A DNA stretch of 64,000 bases from VXNJ01 sp009840625 (lineage in GTDB: Bacteria > Chloroflexota > UBA11872 > VXNJ01): positions 1,488,001-1,552,000 of the forward strand of contig OZ242304.1 in NCBI GenBank assembly GCA_965207915.1, written 5' to 3'. Positions 61,584-64,000 of this stretch are shown in pieces. The translations under genes and the position numbers were made by a program. The notes under the pieces were generated by a model. It made no database searches and was not told the origin of the DNA. It was given only the letters and a program-made list of their open reading frames with translations. Each line of letters starts with the position of its first letter. The stretch's first letter is position 1.

Positions 61584-62291
61584 CAGTTAGCTCCTTCAAA
61601 TAACGATTTGAGGCGAATAACGCCCTGGTGAGGACTGGAAAGGACCCGCTCGGAAAGGGCGGGCGGCAGTTTGGCGATGGCGCCGGTCATCGAATACTGG
61701 GCCAGGATCACGACGTCGCAATCTCTCGCCAGGGCCGCGGCGGCTTCGGCCACCAGCCGGTCGGCCCGGTCTTGGTCGCCGGCTTTTAAGGCCGCAAACG
61801 AATCGGCGCAGAGTACCGACGAAATCTCGACCCGCAGTCCGGCCTCCGCCGCCGCCGATTCCAGGGCCTGTTCGGCGGTCGTGACCGCCGAGGGCACCGT
61901 GGCCACGACGCCGACCCGGGTGCCGCGCTGCAGGGCCGCATCGATGAGGGCGTCGTCGGCGCGGAAGAAGGGCACGTCGACGAGTTCCCCGAACTCGGCT
62001 GCCGCCGGACCGAAGCTCGAGCAAGTAAGCAGCACCGCGTCGGCCCCGGCCGTTTCGCCGTAGCGGACCAAGCTGGCCAGCCGGTCGAGCAGTTCGGGAG
62101 CCACCTCGCCGCCATTGGCGCCGAGGTCGGACAGCAACGAGTCATCCAAAATGTTGGACAGTTGGGCTTCCGGGTATAGCTCGGCGAACGCCTGGTTGAT
62201 GGGCTCGACCGCCAGTTCGGTGGCGTGTACGAGCGCAATTCGGGCTGGCAATTCGGTACCGGCTAGGTGCGTTGAGGCGAAAGACAACATG
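61583..62291 (-). CDS. Asp/Glu racemase-family protein
   Basis: About 235 residues from the ATG at 62291. It is related to aspartate/glutamate/hydantoin racemases, which use two Cys residues in a metal- and cofactor-free proton transfer. The first Cys is in VLLTCSSFGPAA and GTRVGVVATVPSAVTTAEQ is the family middle part; the second half has VVILAQYSMTG where the second Cys is often found, so it appears to have Ala/Gln there and racemase activity is uncertain. The frame reaching 62479 overlaps the endonuclease IV start and is not used. Confidence 0.85.
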
Positions 62292-62342
62292 TCATTTGAA
62301 ATTTTATTGGCCCTCCCAATAGCGCGCCCGCGCGGGCATTGA

Positions 62343-63287
62343 ATGGCGACCGCCCGCCCGCTGGGAGCGCACGTCTCGGCGACCGCCGCCAACAACTTCG
62401 GCCTGGACCGCATGGCCGAGCTGGGAATCGGGTGCGCGCAGGTGTTCGGCACCAACAAGATGCAGTGGAAGGCCCGCACCTACCGCCCGGAGCAAATCGC
62501 CCGGTTCCGGCGTACCGCCGCCGACGCCGGGGTCGGACCGATTTTTTCGCACGGTATTTACCTGGCGAACTTTGGTTCGCGCGAAGCCAATCCGCCGGTC
62601 TGGGAAAAATCAATCGCCGCCACGATCGCGGGACTTTCTATCTGTGAGACGCTCGGCCACGAAGGCCTCATAGTCCACCTGGGAAGCAACTACGGGTTGG
62701 GATTCGACGGCGTCCTGGACTCCGTCGTGGACGCGCTGGGCCGGGTACTGGCCGAACACGCCGGATCGGCCCGGCTGATCCTGGAAAACGCCGCCGGCAG
62801 CGCCCGCATCATCGGCGGACGGGTGTCGGAACTCGGGCGGGTGATCGACGGGCTGGGCGGGGACCCCCGTTTGGGAGTCTGCATCGATACCGCGCACGCG
62901 TTTGCGTTCGGCTACGATCTGCGCCAGAGTTCCGGGATCGGCGGGCTCGCCGACGACATTGACCGTTCCGGGATCGGCGACCGCCTGCAGGTGATGCACG
63001 TTAATGATTCGAAGGTCGATTGCGGTCAGCTGCGCGACCGCCACGCGAACCTGGGCGAGGGTTTTATCGGAATCGACGGCATAGCCCAGACCGTGCGCCA
63101 CCCGCTGTTCGCCGGACTCCCGCTTGTACTCGAAACGCCGGGGTTTTCGGGCGGCGGCCCGGACGCGGCCAATGTGGCGTTGCTGGAGATTGCGGCGGGA
63201 CGCCGCCAGGGTGACCCGGATGAGATCGTGGAATTGGCCCGACAGGGCGAATTTGCGGTCCCGGACGAGGTTTCGCCGGACCAATAG
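62343..63287 (+). CDS. nfo: endonuclease IV (AP endonuclease)
   Basis: A 314-residue TIM-barrel AP endonuclease of base excision repair. The opening GAHVSATAANN, then LIVHLGSNYG, ILENAAGS, CIDTAHAFAFGYDL, MHVNDSK and RHANLGEGFIG supply the trinuclear zinc ligands in order. It nicks 5' of abasic sites. It is divergent from the racemase with 51 nt between starts. Together with AlkD it gives a base excision pathway in this window. Confidence 0.95.
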   Translation: MATARPLGAHVSATAANNFGLDRMAELGIGCAQVFGTNKMQWKARTYRPEQIARFRRTAADAGVGPIFSHGIYLANFGSREANPPVWEKSIAATIAGLSICETLGHEGLIVHLGSNYGLGFDGVLDSVVDALGRVLAEHAGSARLILENAAGSARIIGGRVSELGRVIDGLGGDPRLGVCIDTAHAFAFGYDLRQSSGIGGLADDIDRSGIGDRLQVMHVNDSKVDCGQLRDRHANLGEGFIGIDGIAQTVRHPLFAGLPLVLETPGFSGGGPDAANVALLEIAAGRRQGDPDEIVELARQGEFAVPDEVSPDQ

Positions 63288-63346
63288 GGCCCGCCTTCAA
63301 ACAGGCCGTCGGCGACCCTCTCCCAAGAAGGGAACCGCGCCAACCG

Positions 63347-63355
63347 TGCTAGAAT
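63347..63355 (+). promoter_or_regulatory. extended -10 promoter candidate for rpmI-rplT
   Basis: TG at 63347-63348, one base, then TAGAAT at 63350-63355 form an extended -10 element about 50 nt before the rpmI GTG. No good -35 was seen. infC is not adjacent, so a separate promoter is expected. Confidence 0.4.
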
Positions 63356-63403
63356 CGCCCCTGTTTTGCCCGCCCCGGTTTAGCCGCACACCCAGGTATT
63401 ACT

Positions 63404-63607
63404 GTGCCGAAAATAAAAACCCGCAAAGCGGCGGCCAAGCGCATCCGCGTGACCCGCAATGGCAAGATGCTGCACGCCAAAGGCACCGCCGGCCACCTGC
63501 GCGGTAAGAAAAGCTACCGCGCGCGCAAGGCAAAGCACGTCCCGCGCAAGCTCTCGCCCGCGTTCGCCAAGCGCGTCCGGGCGATGCTGAACCCCAAATC
63601 GCTTTAA
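63404..63607 (+). CDS. rpmI: 50S ribosomal protein L35
   Basis: A 67-residue L35 protein, start GTG (63404). The sequence MPKIKTRKAAAKRIRVTRNG and HLRGKKSYRARK are characteristic. It pairs with rplT 22 nt downstream, the conserved order. Confidence 0.97.
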   Translation: MPKIKTRKAAAKRIRVTRNGKMLHAKGTAGHLRGKKSYRARKAKHVPRKLSPAFAKRVRAMLNPKSL

Positions 63608-63629
63608 CCGCTAAAACAAGCAAGCACTA

Positions 63630-63989
63630 ATGGCCCGAGCAACCAATGCCGTCGCCCGGCATCGCCGACACCGCCGCCTGATAAAGCTGGGCAAGGGGCG
63701 CTACGGTACCCGCCACCGCCTTTTCCGGGTGGCCAAGGAAGCCGAGCGGCACGCCCAGGACTACGCCTACATCGGGCGCCGGTTGCGCAAGCGCGACCTG
63801 CGCCGGCTGTGGATCATGCGGATCAATGCCGCCGCCCGGGCCAATGGCCTTCCCTACGGTCGCTTCATCGCCGGACTGCGCAAGGCCGAAATCGCGGTGG
63901 ACCGCAAGATGCTGGCCGAGCTGGCGGTCAAGCACCCGCGCGTGTTCGCCGTCCTCTGCGCCTCGGCCGCCAAGGCCCTGGCCGCCTAA
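63630..63989 (+). CDS. rplT: 50S ribosomal protein L20
   Basis: A 119-residue L20 protein. The N-terminal extension is MARATNAVARHRRHRRLIKL, followed by GRYGTRHRLFRVAKEAERHA, LWIMRINAAARANGLPYGRF and the C-terminal EIAVDRKMLAELAV. Complete and ending 11 nt before the window edge. It binds 23S rRNA early in 50S assembly. Confidence 0.97.
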   Translation: MARATNAVARHRRHRRLIKLGKGRYGTRHRLFRVAKEAERHAQDYAYIGRRLRKRDLRRLWIMRINAAARANGLPYGRFIAGLRKAEIAVDRKMLAELAVKHPRVFAVLCASAAKALAA

Positions 63990-64000
63990 CCGCACGTACG

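Noticed and set aside
1..64000. CRISPR array
   Set aside because: No regularly spaced direct repeats were seen, and no cas genes.

Overview
The window is GC-rich bacterial DNA. It opens with the start of clpP next to tig and closes with rpmI-rplT, so it is chromosomal. Molybdenum hydroxylase (CoxL form II type) genes in two copies, an enolase-superfamily dehydratase, formate-THF ligase, a Cu/Zn superoxide dismutase lipoprotein and a large type I polyketide synthase (PKS) would suit a Chloroflexota lineage such as Dehalococcoidia/SAR202 or a sponge-associated relative. That assignment is inference from gene content only.

Layout. 1-4.8 kb: clpP (partial), tig, tRNA-Gly(GCC), a small membrane protein, formate-THF ligase, AlkD-type glycosylase. 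4.9-13.2 kb: one minus-strand block of molybdenum hydroxylase genes (amidase, coxL copy 2, coxG, coxS, coxL copy 1, coxM); the two coxL copies share an almost identical 320-nt tract. 13.3-21.2 kb: carbonic anhydrase, gamma-glutamyltransferase, an acetyltransferase, a frameshifted IS110 transposase, a MOSC protein with an abnormal tail, a cupin, SodC and an enolase-superfamily enzyme. 21.3-46.1 kb: one minus-strand PKS gene cut in two. 46.5-63.3 kb: acyl carrier protein, short-chain dehydrogenase, tRNA-Leu(UAG), Fe/Mn SOD, SIMPL protein, TrkA, an IS481-like element, a Fe3+-type ABC transporter, phosphohexomutase, epimerase, racemase and endonuclease IV.

The main discovery is at 28,582-43,096. 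This 14,515-bp element has imperfect 25-bp terminal inverted repeats (21/25 matches, starting GGGGCTTATAT / GGAGCTTATAT) and an exact 8-bp target duplication (TTCCAAAA at 28574-28581 and 43097-43104). It carries an IS1595/ISXO2-type transposase. Removing it with one duplication copy joins the PKS dehydratase domain in frame (...DQVFLEEVQLHNALVFP...) and gives one reading frame of 10,209 nt. A later in-frame TAG at 28469-28471 and a catalytically dead second AT suggest the synthase is decaying.

The cargo is almost entirely conflict-related: a translationally coupled 2-oxoglutarate dioxygenase + HEPN/zinc-ribbon pair; Vsr; a C5-cytosine methyltransferase with a NotI-like endonuclease; a minus-strand operon of a tandem-GHKL histidine kinase, a receiver-domain protein, a frameshifted C5-cytosine methyltransferase and an Mrr-type endonuclease; and an operon in which the transposase is coupled by TTGA overlaps to a beta-class methyltransferase, a putative endonuclease and a 58-residue AT-hook protein. 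The cargo looks lower in GC than the flanks and uses more mixed codons. It reads as a transposable defence island whose own transposase operon includes a restriction-modification module.
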